DNA from: Mycobacterium sp. 1465703.0
GTDB lineage: Bacteria > Actinomycetota > Actinomycetes > Mycobacteriales > Mycobacteriaceae
Assembly (NCBI RefSeq): GCF_001672975.1
Contig: NZ_LZKU01000252.1
Coordinates: forward strand, 1-33,195
Reading direction: 5' to 3'
DNA length: 33,195 nucleotides
The notes beneath the pieces are model-generated. The model searched no databases. It saw only the letters and a list, made by a program, of their open reading frames with translations, and was not told the DNA's origin. The position numbers and the translations under genes were made by a program. Below, one piece after another: positions 21,557 through 30,140 of the stretch. How positions within the stretch are numbered: position 1 is the stretch's first letter; each line of letters begins with the position of its first letter.

Positions 21557-22161
21557 GTGACGAATTGACTCGCGGTCTGGCGCGCATCACCGATGCCAGC
21601 GCCGAGCACCTCGACACATTGCACGCCCGCCTGGCCGCCACCGCAGAACGCGAGGGTCTCCTCGACGTCGCCTACCGGGTCGTCGACAGCCCGGTCGGCG
21701 CCTTGCTCATCGCGGCCACCGAACTGGGCCTGGTCCGTGTCGCCTATGCCAGCGAGGGACACGACGCCGTCCTGCAGAGCCTGGCCGACCGGATCAGTCC
21801 ACGCATTCTGCGCGCACCCGACCGCCTCGACGCGGCCGCAAGGCAACTCGACGAGTACTTCACCGGCAAGCGCCGAGAATTCAGCGTGCCGCTGGACTGG
21901 CGGCTATCGGCCGGATTCCGCAGCACGGTGCTGCGCCATCTGCCCGAGATCGGGTACGGCCACACCGCGAGCTATGCCGCGGTGGCCAAGCTGGCCGGCA
22001 ACCCCACCGCGGTTCGCGCCGTCGGCAGTGCCTGCGCCACCAATCCGCTACCAGTGGTGGTGCCATGCCATCGGGTGATACGTAGTGACGGCGCCATGGG
22101 CGGCTATCTCGGTGGTGTGCAAGCCAAACGCATCCTGCTCACCCTCGAGGCCGCGGCGTGA
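21553..22161 (+). CDS. ogt: Methylated-DNA--[protein]-cysteine S-methyltransferase with N-terminal extension
   Basis: This suicide enzyme takes alkyl groups from O6-alkylguanine onto its own cysteine. The active-site motif VVVPCHRVIRSDG places the acceptor at Cys172. The helix-turn-helix that inserts into the minor groove is in GHTASYAAVAKLAGNPTAVRAVGSACATNP. The catalytic part begins near residue 40 (AYRVVDSPVGALLIA), so the 202-residue protein has about 40 extra N-terminal residues (MSDELTRGLARITDASAEHL, then DTLHARLAATAEREG) compared with plain Ogt proteins. The ATGA overlap with the ECF sigma gene implies co-translation. The extension might contact the sigma factor; that is a guess. Confidence 0.92.
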   Translation: MSDELTRGLARITDASAEHLDTLHARLAATAEREGLLDVAYRVVDSPVGALLIAATELGLVRVAYASEGHDAVLQSLADRISPRILRAPDRLDAAARQLDEYFTGKRREFSVPLDWRLSAGFRSTVLRHLPEIGYGHTASYAAVAKLAGNPTAVRAVGSACATNPLPVVVPCHRVIRSDGAMGGYLGGVQAKRILLTLEAAA

Positions 22162-22207
22162 GTCGGGGAAAAGTCGAATCCCGTTGCGGTGCGGCCTGAT
22201 CCGGCCG

Positions 22208-22600
22208 CTAGGCCGCGCCGGGCGTACGGATGGGGCCGTCGGCGGCCGGCGTCGGCGCCGGCGGCGGTGGCGTCTGGGTGACGTGCTGGCCCAGGTGCTG
22301 GGGACAGTAGGCGCTGGCCGCGATCATGGTGAACTGGGCGGCGCCGTCCACGGTGAACCCCGGATTACTCGATGACACGCTCTTGATGACCTCGACCTGC
22401 GGACTGCCCTCGTCCATCAGTTGACACGCCCTCTTACCCACCCCGACGGCGGCAGCCGGATCCTGATAGGTGATGCCCGCTTGACTGAGCGCGGCGAGGA
22501 AGCTCGCGTCAGCGCCCGAAGTGCCGACCGGATCGGCATACGCGGGCGCGGCCACCCCGATGAGGGCAGCGCTGCCCGCAAGCACTACCAGCATTCGCAT
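22208..22600 (-). CDS. Secreted DUF732 protein
   Basis: The ATG at 22600 has a GAGGA ribosome site. The product has 130 residues: a Sec signal peptide (MRMLVVLAGSAALIGVAAPAYA, cut after AYA) and a mature DUF732 domain with DASFLAALSQAGITYQDPAAAVGVGKRACQLMDEG and a second cysteine in ASAYCPQHL. The two cysteines probably form a disulfide outside the membrane. A proline-rich tail follows (TQTPPPPAPTPAADGP). The family is abundant in mycobacteria and of unknown function. It is convergent with ogt, with a 46-nt gap. Confidence 0.88.
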   Translation of the reverse strand: MRMLVVLAGSAALIGVAAPAYADPVGTSGADASFLAALSQAGITYQDPAAAVGVGKRACQLMDEGSPQVEVIKSVSSSNPGFTVDGAAQFTMIAASAYCPQHLGQHVTQTPPPPAPTPAADGPIRTPGAA

Positions 22601-22785
22601 CGCTTCATCCTCATACACATCGGCGCCCTTGTCCTGCCGAGCCGTCCGCGGCCCTGCATAACCGTTCCGAACTCCCAAGTTGGGCCGGTTGGCGGCTATT
22701 CCTAACGAATCCTGACACGCGGCCGCAATGTGGTACACAGTGGCTATGTCCGCGCTGACCCATCAATATCGTTGAGAGCCCCAGC

Positions 22786-24243
22786 GTGCGCGACGACCGA
22801 ATTCTGACTGCGGGTCAGACGTGCTGGCGCACGGCGCACGCCGATCGATGCGCCGCGATCATCGACGCCGCCGACTACTTCAAACACGCGAAGGCGGCGA
22901 TGCTGCGGGCCCGCCACCGAATCATGCTGATCGGCTGGGACTTCGACTCACGCGTGACTTTCGAGCGGGGCGAGAAGGCACTCCCCGGGCCGAACCAGCT
23001 GGGCGCCTTCCTGTATTGGATGCTGTGGAAACGACCTGGTCTGGATATCTATCTACTGAAGTCCAATCTGCGTCTGCTTCCGGCCTTCGACGGAGTGTGG
23101 TTCGGCATCACGCCCGTGTCGCTGCTGAATCAGATCAGCAGCAAGCGAATGCACCTGGCCATCGACGGCGCCCACCCGCTCGGCTCTGTGCACCATCAGA
23201 AAATCGTGGTCGTCGACGATGTGGTGGCGTTTTGCGGAGGCATCGATCTCACTGTCGAACGATGGGACACCCCCGCGCATGAGCATGCCAATCAGCACCG
23301 GCGGACGACGGGGCGCAGCTATGGACCGCGACACGATGTCGGCCTAGCCGTCGACGGTGCCGCGGCCCGCGCACTCGGCGAGCAAGCCCTGGCGCGGTGG
23401 CAGACCGCGACCAAACAATCGTTGTCGCCGGTCCAGGCCAAGCACAGCGCCTGGCCCAGCAAGCTGGAACCGAGGCTGCGCAACGTGGAGGTCGCAATCG
23501 CGCGCACGGTGCCGGAGCTCGACGACCGGCCAGAAGTCCGGGAGGTGGAGGCACTCAACCTGGCCGCAGTCGCGGCGGCACGCGACACGATCTACGTGGA
23601 GAACCAGTACCTGGCGTCCCGGACCATTGTCCGAGCACTGGCTGCGCGGCTGCGCGAAGACGACGGTCCAGAGATTCTCATCGTGCTGGCCCGGCGCGGC
23701 AACAACCCGCTCGAACGGGGAACCATGGACAGCGCGCGCCACCGCCTCATCCGGCTGCTCTGGGAAGCCGATGAGCATGGCCGGTTGGGCGTCTATTGGC
23801 CGGTGACCGACGGTGGTGCCCCGATCTACGTCCATTCGAAGGTGCTGGTGGTCGACGACCGGCTGCTGCGTATCGGTTCCTCGAATTTCAACAACCGGTC
23901 AATGGGGTTCGACAGCGAGTGCGACGTGGCCGTCGAGGCCCAGCCTGCCGATCCCGAACACGATGACCTGCGCCGCGAAATCGCCTCGGTGCGAAACGAA
24001 TTGGTGGCAGAGCACCTGGGCGTCGCGGTGGACGAGTTGGAACGGGCGATCGGCGAACACGGTTCCGTCCTCAAGGCGGTCGAGGCCCTTCGGGGAGACG
24101 GCAAGACGCTGCGGCGATTCACCGAGCGCACCGTCGCCGATGAGGCCGGCCCGCTGGCCGAAAACGACCTGATGGATCCTGACCACGTCCCACGTTCGCT
24201 GACCCGCAGCGTGCAGCGGTTCATCACCGGCCTTCGGGGTTGA
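22786..24243 (+). CDS. Phospholipase D-superfamily protein with two HKD motifs
   Basis: The product has 485 residues. Two catalytic HxKxxxxD motifs are intact: HHQKIVVVDD (His137, Lys139, Asp144) followed by FCGGIDLTVERWD, and HSKVLVVDD followed by RIGSSNFNNRSMGFDSE. An N-terminal block (HRIMLIGWDFDSRV) and ENQYL before the second half are typical of the PLD/cardiolipin-synthase-like group. It lacks a signal peptide and membrane segments, so it probably acts in the cytoplasm or at the inner membrane face on phospholipids. The GTG at 22786 has only a weak ribosome site; a TATCGT -10-like box lies 13 nt upstream. The C-terminal about 90 residues are charged and less conserved. Confidence 0.88.
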   Translation: MRDDRILTAGQTCWRTAHADRCAAIIDAADYFKHAKAAMLRARHRIMLIGWDFDSRVTFERGEKALPGPNQLGAFLYWMLWKRPGLDIYLLKSNLRLLPAFDGVWFGITPVSLLNQISSKRMHLAIDGAHPLGSVHHQKIVVVDDVVAFCGGIDLTVERWDTPAHEHANQHRRTTGRSYGPRHDVGLAVDGAAARALGEQALARWQTATKQSLSPVQAKHSAWPSKLEPRLRNVEVAIARTVPELDDRPEVREVEALNLAAVAAARDTIYVENQYLASRTIVRALAARLREDDGPEILIVLARRGNNPLERGTMDSARHRLIRLLWEADEHGRLGVYWPVTDGGAPIYVHSKVLVVDDRLLRIGSSNFNNRSMGFDSECDVAVEAQPADPEHDDLRREIASVRNELVAEHLGVAVDELERAIGEHGSVLKAVEALRGDGKTLRRFTERTVADEAGPLAENDLMDPDHVPRSLTRSVQRFITGLRG

Positions 24244-24319
24244 CCGCGATTTGGGTGTGGGTTGAGCCGAACTCGGCTTAGTGTGGGCAGAAGTGCCGGT
24301 GGACTAAGGACGAGCACCA

Positions 24320-25183
24320 ATGAGCATCGACGACGAATCCGTCACCACGCTGGAGGATCTGCGCGGGGATCTGGCGCTGCGATACAAGCGGACGCCGACC
24401 GGTGGGAGCTCGGTGGACAGCGCGATCGTCGAGGCCGACATGGCGGCGCTGGACCGCGACGGCTACGTCATATGGGAGAACCTGCTCAGCGACCAGCAGT
24501 GCTCGCAGATCCGTGAGGTGGTGAGCCCTTGGCTCGGGCACACCGGACGCAACTCATTCGAGGGCCTGCGCACCCAGCGCATCTACAGCGTGCTGAGTAG
24601 GACCCGGGTGTGCGATCGGCTTGTCGATAACCCTCGGGTGCTCGCGGTGCTCGACCGGCTACTGATGCCCAATTACCTGCTTTCGGCGTTGCAAGCCATC
24701 AACATTCAGCCCGGCGAGGCCGCGCAGCTCGCACATCACGACGACGGCTTCTACCCGATTCCACGGCCCCGGGAACCGCTGGCGGCCGCGACGATCTGGG
24801 CGATCGACGACTTCACCGCCGACAACGGCGCCACGGTCATCTACCCGGGCAGCCACCGCTGGGGCAAGCGCCGGCCGGGCCCGGAAGATCGGCCGGTACC
24901 CGTCGTCATGCCCGCCGGCTCGTGCGTCTTCTTCGTGGGCACGGTGTGGCACGGCGGAGGCGCGAACGGCACCGACCGCGAACGCCTCGCTGTCACCGCG
25001 CAGTACTGCCAACCGTGGCTACGCCCGATGGAGGCGTTCTCCTTGTCGATATCGCGCGACATCGCACGCGCGGTGTCCGATGACATTCGCCGCATGCTGG
25101 GTTACAGCATCCACCCGCCGTTCGTCGGCAATGTCGACGGCCTGCACCCGTTGCGGCTGTTGGACGTTGAGCCGGAGTCCTAG
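24320..25183 (+). CDS. Phytanoyl-CoA dioxygenase (PhyH) family protein
   Basis: The product has 287 residues. Fe(II) and 2-oxoglutarate binding features are present: the HxD pair in AHHDDGFYP (residues 139-142), the distal histidine His211 in GTVWHGGGAN, and Arg222 in RERLAVTAQY for 2-oxoglutarate. The core strand GATVIYPGSHRWGKRR is also typical. PhyH enzymes hydroxylate aliphatic or natural-product substrates; this one is not assignable. The ATG has AAGGACGAG upstream. A -10-like TAGTGT is at 24279-24284. It follows the PLD gene by 76 nt on the same strand. Confidence 0.88.
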   Translation: MSIDDESVTTLEDLRGDLALRYKRTPTGGSSVDSAIVEADMAALDRDGYVIWENLLSDQQCSQIREVVSPWLGHTGRNSFEGLRTQRIYSVLSRTRVCDRLVDNPRVLAVLDRLLMPNYLLSALQAINIQPGEAAQLAHHDDGFYPIPRPREPLAAATIWAIDDFTADNGATVIYPGSHRWGKRRPGPEDRPVPVVMPAGSCVFFVGTVWHGGGANGTDRERLAVTAQYCQPWLRPMEAFSLSISRDIARAVSDDIRRMLGYSIHPPFVGNVDGLHPLRLLDVEPES

Positions 25184-25302
25184 ACTTTTCGACACCTTTC
25201 GCCCCGGCGGAACCCTGCGCTCCGCCCTGCGTGCGCCATTCAGCTTTGCCGTGCGGACTGTCTCGATCCCCTATTCCCCGGTTTCAACCGCCGCGACCTG
25301 GT

Positions 25303-25308
25303 TATTCT
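25303..25308 (+). promoter_or_regulatory. -10 box of the LCP gene, near-leaderless
   Basis: TATTCT lies 10 nt before the ATG at 25319. No ribosome binding site is present in the short leader this would give. Confidence 0.4.
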
Positions 25309-25318
25309 CGGTTCTGAC

Positions 25319-26965
25319 ATGACGCGTCGAGCGGGCCCGCCCGTCGAGCCACAGGCAGATTCAGCGACGGCCGGGCCCCGGAATCGCTCACACCGCAACC
25401 ACTTGATTGTGGCCGGTGCCAAGGTGCTGGCCGCGTTGGTATCGCTGAGCGTGGTGGCCGTCATCGGCATCGCCTGGCACACCTACCGGAGTGCGTCGGC
25501 GGGCATCACCAGGTCCGAGGCGTTGGCCGACGACGAACCCGCATCGACCGACAGCGACCAGAACATCCTGATCATGGGCCTGGACAGCCGTCGCGACCAG
25601 CAGGGCCGGCCGCTGCCGGCCGAGATCTACGACGCTCTGCACGCAGGCAATGAGGATTCCGCCGACGGCGATTCCGACGCGCTCATCGTTGTCCACCTGC
25701 CCGCCGGCGGCGCCCCGGCCACCGCAATCTCGATCCCCCGCGACGACTACGTCGATCTGGCCGGATGCCCCACCTCGGATTGCCGCGGCAAGATCAAGGA
25801 GGCCTACAGCTACGCCTACCAGCGAGTGATGGCCGGCCACGACTCCGCCGGCGTGCAGACAGATCCGACCCGGCTTCAAGGGCAGGACTCCGCGGCGAAA
25901 GAACAGGCCGCGCGGGAGGCGGGCCGCAAAGCCGAGATCAGCACCGTCAAGAGCCTGCTGCACATCCCGATCGACCACTTCGTCGAAGTCACCTTGGCCG
26001 GGTTCTTCCAAATCGCACAGGTGGTCCAACCGATCACCGTGTGCCTCAACGCGGACACCTCCGACCGCTACTACTCCGGCGCGGACTTTCATCGAGGCAC
26101 GCAGCAGATCAGCGCCGCCCAGGCAATGGCCTTCGTTCGGCAACGCCGCGACCCCAACGACGCGGCGTTCACCGACCTTGATCGAAGCCGGCGCCAGCAG
26201 GCGTTCATCGTCTCGGTGGTCAGCGCGATGCGCCGCGGCGGAGCGTTGTCGGACCCCACCCGGCTGCGGGCCCTGTTGAACGTCGCCAAGCAAAACGTCG
26301 CAGTGGACTCCGGTTTCGACTTTGACGGTTTGGTTCGTAATGCCTTGGCGTTCGCCGACAGACCGGTCACGCTCTACACGCTGCCGGTCACCGGTTTCGG
26401 CGAAATCTCGAACGGCGCATTCGTGAACTTCATCGACGTACCCACCATCCGCTCCATCGTGCACAACCTGGTGGCCGCCGATTCGCCTTCAGCGGCCTCG
26501 ACCAGCAGCCTCACCCCAACAGTTCAACCGGACGCCGGCGCACAGAGCACCACGGGCAGCGTCACCCTCGACGTGGTCAACGCATCAGGCCAGCAGGGCG
26601 AAGCCGCAAGCCTCGAAAATTCCTTGGCCACAGGGAAATTCACACAGGGCAAGGTCAGTACCGCAGATTCCACCATCGAGACGAGCACCATCAGCTACGG
26701 ACCCGGCGCGAAGGTGGCGGCCACCGAACTCGCCGACGAATTCGACATCGCTGCGACGGCGTCCGACAGCGTCGCACGCGACTCGGTGCGGCTGACCGTC
26801 GGGACTGATTTCTCGCGGTTTGGCCACAACCGCGATTACACGTCGGAAACGTCGGCCACAACCGCCGCGGCACCGGTCACCACCGTGCCCGCCACCGGCA
26901 CCCAAGAGCCGGCCGTCACCAACCTGTCGCGAATGACCACCGACAACATCCCGTGCGTGAAATGA
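25319..26965 (+). CDS. LCP (LytR-CpsA-Psr) family ligase with LytR_C domain
   Basis: LCP proteins are membrane-anchored phosphotransferases that attach glycopolymers, in mycobacteria arabinogalactan, to peptidoglycan. The 548-residue product has a basic N-terminus, one transmembrane segment (about residues 29-50, LIVAGAKVLAALVSLSVVAVIGIAW), then the LCP domain: NILIMGLDSRRD, SDALIVVHLP, ATAISIPRDDYVDLAG (catalytic and pyrophosphate-binding region), SLLHIPIDHFVEVTLAGFFQIAQVV and LDRSRRQQAFIVS. A Thr/Ser-rich linker leads to a LytR_C domain (about 410-500, VTLDVVNASGQQGEAASLENSL). Of the mycobacterial paralogues it most resembles the CpsA/Lcp1 type in layout; which one cannot be decided by eye. 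The stop is 7 nt from that of the convergent serine hydrolase. Confidence 0.9.
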   Translation: MTRRAGPPVEPQADSATAGPRNRSHRNHLIVAGAKVLAALVSLSVVAVIGIAWHTYRSASAGITRSEALADDEPASTDSDQNILIMGLDSRRDQQGRPLPAEIYDALHAGNEDSADGDSDALIVVHLPAGGAPATAISIPRDDYVDLAGCPTSDCRGKIKEAYSYAYQRVMAGHDSAGVQTDPTRLQGQDSAAKEQAAREAGRKAEISTVKSLLHIPIDHFVEVTLAGFFQIAQVVQPITVCLNADTSDRYYSGADFHRGTQQISAAQAMAFVRQRRDPNDAAFTDLDRSRRQQAFIVSVVSAMRRGGALSDPTRLRALLNVAKQNVAVDSGFDFDGLVRNALAFADRPVTLYTLPVTGFGEISNGAFVNFIDVPTIRSIVHNLVAADSPSAASTSSLTPTVQPDAGAQSTTGSVTLDVVNASGQQGEAASLENSLATGKFTQGKVSTADSTIETSTISYGPGAKVAATELADEFDIAATASDSVARDSVRLTVGTDFSRFGHNRDYTSETSATTAAAPVTTVPATGTQEPAVTNLSRMTTDNIPCVK

Positions 26966-26972
26966 CAAGACG

Positions 26973-28541
26973 CTAACGAGGTTTCGGACCACCAGAAGTT
27001 GGGGGTGTGGAACCGTAGAGATGCAAGGCCCGCGCCGCCGTCGTAGCTACCGCACCCCGGAGATTTGAGATGGGCGCACTGCCCCGGACATGGATTGCGT
27101 TCGACAGCAAAATGACATACGTATCCGAGCCTGGGTCAATCCACAGCGTCGTCCCGGTAAAACCGGTGTTGCCGAAGCTGCCGATGGGGAAGATCATGCC
27201 TCGCGGCTTGGAGAACGCCGTATCGATATCCCATCCAAAACCAAACAGGCTTTGCCCCTCGATCGCCGGATAATTCGGGGCCAACAGTGGATTCGTGGTG
27301 TTGGGACTCTTCGCGATGGCTTCTTGGGTGGCCCGGTTGGCCGCTTCGACCTGTCGGTCGGTGTGGCCGGGCTGCTGGGGAGTCGTCATCAACTCGAGAG
27401 TCGCCTGCTGCAAAGGGAACTCACTCGGGCGCCCGGCTAGCCGGTCAAGCAGTGACTGCGCATAGACGCCGACATCGTGGGCCGTCGAGAACACGCCGGC
27501 ATTGCCGGCCACTCCTCCCATGCGGCGCGCGGTCGGGTCATGCACCGTACCCCGCAGCAGGGCATAGAAATCCGGATTCTTGCTCGGGTCGTCTCGGCTT
27601 TCCTCGTCACGCGCGGTCGGTGCGACGCGCGGCAGAAGACTAGTGCTCCATGTCTCTGCGGGACAAGGAGGTACCTGATGATCCGCTGACCCGGCAGCCC
27701 ACGCCACCGCCGACCCTTTCACCACATGCGGCCCGCACGCTTTGGCCACCGGAAGGTAGCGGGTGTCTGGCAGGCGCAGCGGCGCAAACACGTTGCGCTG
27801 CACGTACGCATCTTCGGCCTCACCGGTGATTTTCTCGAGCATCGCTCCAAGCAGGATGTAGTTGATGTCGGAGTAACGGAAAACCTCACCGGGACCGGAC
27901 TGCAGCGGCGTGCTGAGCGCACGATGGATGCCTTCGGCTTTGTCGGGTCCGCCCAGTCCCCACGGATCTTGCAGGCTGACGTCAATCCCTTCGCCGGACG
28001 TGTTGGTCAGCAACATGCGAACCGTGACTTCCGCCCGCCGTGGATCGTTCGCAGGGTTGAAGTCGGGCAGATACTTCTGCACCGGGTCGTCGAACGCAAC
28101 CTTGCCCTGTTCGTAGAGCTGCATGATGGCGACCGCCGTTGCGAGGCACTTCGTCAATGACGCCAAGTCGAAGATGGTGTCCTCGGTCATCGGCTCGGCG
28201 GGTGCCGGTGCTCCGTCCAGCCCTGGTTCGCCGTCCAGTTTGCGCGACCCGTACGCCTGGTGGAAGACGACCTTGCCGCCGTGCCCGACCACCACCACGC
28301 CACCCGGGAGACGATTTGCGGCGATCGCGTCGTTCATCAGCGTGGAGACCGCTGCGAACTCGGGTGCGGGCGCCTCGGCTGCGGGAGGGGCTTCCGTCGC
28401 CGGCGCCCGCGTCGGCGCGGGCGGCGGCGGGCGGTCGGTGACCGGCGTGTGTTTGGTAAAGACCCACGGGGAAGCCGCGATGAGGCCGAGTAATACAACG
28501 GCGACAACAACCGTCTTGCGTGGCGATGGTGGCCGGATCAT
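26973..28541 (-). CDS. Membrane-anchored serine hydrolase (beta-lactamase/esterase class C fold)
   Basis: The product has 522 residues from the ATG at 28541, which has AGGGGCAGG upstream. An ATG 8 codons earlier (28565), 6 nt after a TACCCT -10 box, is an equally possible leaderless start. An N-terminal signal anchor (KTVVVAVVLLGLIAASPWVF) and a Pro/Ala-rich linker precede the catalytic domain. The nucleophile motif SxxK is Ser128-Leu-Thr-Lys131 in FDLASLTKC, and the second motif is Tyr223-Ser-Asp in FRYSDINY. The usual LLTHTSG reads LLTNTSG. A late GSFGNTGFTGTTLW supplies the third motif. Members are penicillin-binding-like DD-peptidases, esterases or beta-lactamases; the substrate is unknown. 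Confidence 0.87.
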   Translation of the reverse strand: MIRPPSPRKTVVVAVVLLGLIAASPWVFTKHTPVTDRPPPPAPTRAPATEAPPAAEAPAPEFAAVSTLMNDAIAANRLPGGVVVVGHGGKVVFHQAYGSRKLDGEPGLDGAPAPAEPMTEDTIFDLASLTKCLATAVAIMQLYEQGKVAFDDPVQKYLPDFNPANDPRRAEVTVRMLLTNTSGEGIDVSLQDPWGLGGPDKAEGIHRALSTPLQSGPGEVFRYSDINYILLGAMLEKITGEAEDAYVQRNVFAPLRLPDTRYLPVAKACGPHVVKGSAVAWAAGSADHQVPPCPAETWSTSLLPRVAPTARDEESRDDPSKNPDFYALLRGTVHDPTARRMGGVAGNAGVFSTAHDVGVYAQSLLDRLAGRPSEFPLQQATLELMTTPQQPGHTDRQVEAANRATQEAIAKSPNTTNPLLAPNYPAIEGQSLFGFGWDIDTAFSKPRGMIFPIGSFGNTGFTGTTLWIDPGSDTYVILLSNAIHVRGSAPISNLRGAVATTAARALHLYGSTPPTSGGPKPR

Positions 28542-28571
28542 CCACCTGCCCCTGACTGCCGGCATATCGCA

Positions 28572-28577
28572 AGGGTA
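28572..28577 (-). promoter_or_regulatory. -10 box upstream of the serine hydrolase
   Basis: TACCCT on the minus strand lies 6 nt before the alternative ATG at 28565. If used, the message would be leaderless with that ATG. From the ATG at 28541 the leader would be about 24 nt and contain a ribosome site. Confidence 0.4.
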
Positions 28578-28853
28578 AGTCGACGGCGTGGCGCCACGCA
28601 CGAGAATGTCGGCCGGCGGCAACGTCGCGCGCCATTGCGACGTGCCGCCGATCCGGCACACAGTCTTGACGAGACGGGATCCGCCTCAAGCACAACGGTT
28701 TTCGGTGACAGCCCAATTCCGCACACCGGGCGCCGGACAGTTTCACGCGGATGCATAGGGCTGCTTACGGTAGCGTTGACGCCGCAGACTCGCGACACCT
28801 GATCACGGCCGTGTTGCCGGGACGGAGCAAGCGGTGAGGGGTCATCGCCATTG

Positions 28854-29549
28854 ATGCCCCGCAGGCGGTGGGTTGCCGTGCTGGCGGGCACGATGGCGGC
28901 TGCGGTCACGCTGACGACGCAATGCGGCGCTCCCCGGCCCACGATGGCCGAGCCCACCGCATCGTCGACGGTTAACCGGCCGCCACCACCACCCAACCAG
29001 ACGGTTTGGCCGGTCACCGCCGCGGAACTCGGCGCGAGCTGGCGGCCCGGCTGCCCGGTGGAACCCGAACAGCTACGACGAGTCGAGGTCGACCACATTG
29101 GTTTCGACGGCCAGACCCACCGGGGCGAGCTGATCGTTCATGAGGACTTGGTGCCGGAGGTCATCATGCTTTTCGACCAGCTCCGGCGAGTGGGCTTCCC
29201 CATCGAGAAGATTCGCACGGCCGACCACTATCCGGCCGCAGACGACGAGCTATCCATGGAAGACAACAACACATCGGCGTTCAACTGCCGAAGCATCCCG
29301 GGAAGCCACCACTGGTCGCAACACGCCTATGGTCGGGCCGTCGACCTCAATCCGCGCCTCAACCCCTGCCTCTACCCCGACGGCACCTTCCAACCTCGTA
29401 ATGCGGCGGACTACCTGGACCGCAGCCGCACCGACCCTGGACTCTTACACGACGGCGATCCCGCCGTACGCGTCTTCACGGACCACGGCTGGCAATGGGG
29501 AAGGTACTGGAGGGCTCCCATCGACTATCAGCATTTCGAGCGGCCCTGA
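28854..29549 (+). CDS. Secreted M15-family peptidase (D-alanyl-D-alanine carboxypeptidase-like)
   Basis: The product has 231 residues. It has a basic start and hydrophobic signal segment (RRRWVAVLAGTMAAAVTLTTQC), a Pro-rich linker, then the M15 zinc-peptidase core: FDQLRRVGFPIEKIRTADHY, the SxHxxGxAxD motif in HHWSQHAYGRAVDLNP (zinc His and Asp) and the closing GWQWGRYWRAPIDYQHFE (third zinc His). Such enzymes trim peptidoglycan peptides in the cell wall. A TTG directly before the ATG is a possible start with better ribosome site spacing (GAGGGG). It lies divergent from the serine hydrolase, across a 312-nt gap in which I see no further gene. Confidence 0.87.
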   Translation: MPRRRWVAVLAGTMAAAVTLTTQCGAPRPTMAEPTASSTVNRPPPPPNQTVWPVTAAELGASWRPGCPVEPEQLRRVEVDHIGFDGQTHRGELIVHEDLVPEVIMLFDQLRRVGFPIEKIRTADHYPAADDELSMEDNNTSAFNCRSIPGSHHWSQHAYGRAVDLNPRLNPCLYPDGTFQPRNAADYLDRSRTDPGLLHDGDPAVRVFTDHGWQWGRYWRAPIDYQHFERP

Positions 29550-29573
29550 ACCGCCCTCTGGAAGAATGGAGCG

Positions 29574-30080
29574 ATGCCGCGTTCATTCGACGTCCTGGCC
29601 GAGTCGCCCGCCACTGTCGAGCAAATTCATGCCGCATTCAGTCGCGAAGACTATTGGCTGGCCCGCATCGCGGCCGGTGGCGCCAACGTCACGTTGGACA
29701 AGCTGGTGGTCGACGCCGACGACACGGTGACCGTGTGCACGACCCAGCACCTGGGCCGTCAGCTGCTGCCGGGGCCGGTCTCCAAACTCGTTAACGGTGA
29801 CTTGAAGATCGTCCAGACCGAGACTTGGCGGCCCGACGGTGACCGGCAGGTACGCGGGCACGTCAGCGTCTCGGCTTCCGGCGGATTGGGGTCAGGTCAT
29901 GCGGACACTTGGCTGGCGCCGACGGACGACGGCGGATCACAACTGCGCACCGCACTGAGGGTGCAGATCAAAATTCCCCTGGTGGGCGGCAAGCTGGAGA
30001 AAACCATCGGAGCCGATTTGGCTAAGGGCATCCCTGAGATGATGCGCTTCGTTACCACGTGGATCATCGAAAACACCTAG
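29574..30080 (+). CDS. DUF2505 family protein, 168 aa
   Basis: The product matches DUF2505, an actinobacterial family with a START/SRPBCC-like lipid-binding fold: FDVLAESPATVEQIHAAFSREDYWLARIAAGG, then LDKLVVDADDTVTVCTTQHLGRQLLPGPVSKLVNGDLKIVQTETW and a C-terminal IKIPLVGGKLEKTIGADLAKGIPEMMRFVTTWI helix. There is no signal peptide. It probably binds a hydrophobic ligand; the role is unknown. It follows the M15 gene by 24 nt with a GGAG ribosome site, so the two are probably co-transcribed. Confidence 0.86.
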   Translation: MPRSFDVLAESPATVEQIHAAFSREDYWLARIAAGGANVTLDKLVVDADDTVTVCTTQHLGRQLLPGPVSKLVNGDLKIVQTETWRPDGDRQVRGHVSVSASGGLGSGHADTWLAPTDDGGSQLRTALRVQIKIPLVGGKLEKTIGADLAKGIPEMMRFVTTWIIENT

Positions 30081-30140
30081 GCATACCTCGTCGGCCGATG
30101 TCGCAGTGACCATTCCCGGCGACTACTGGCGGGCAGTCAC

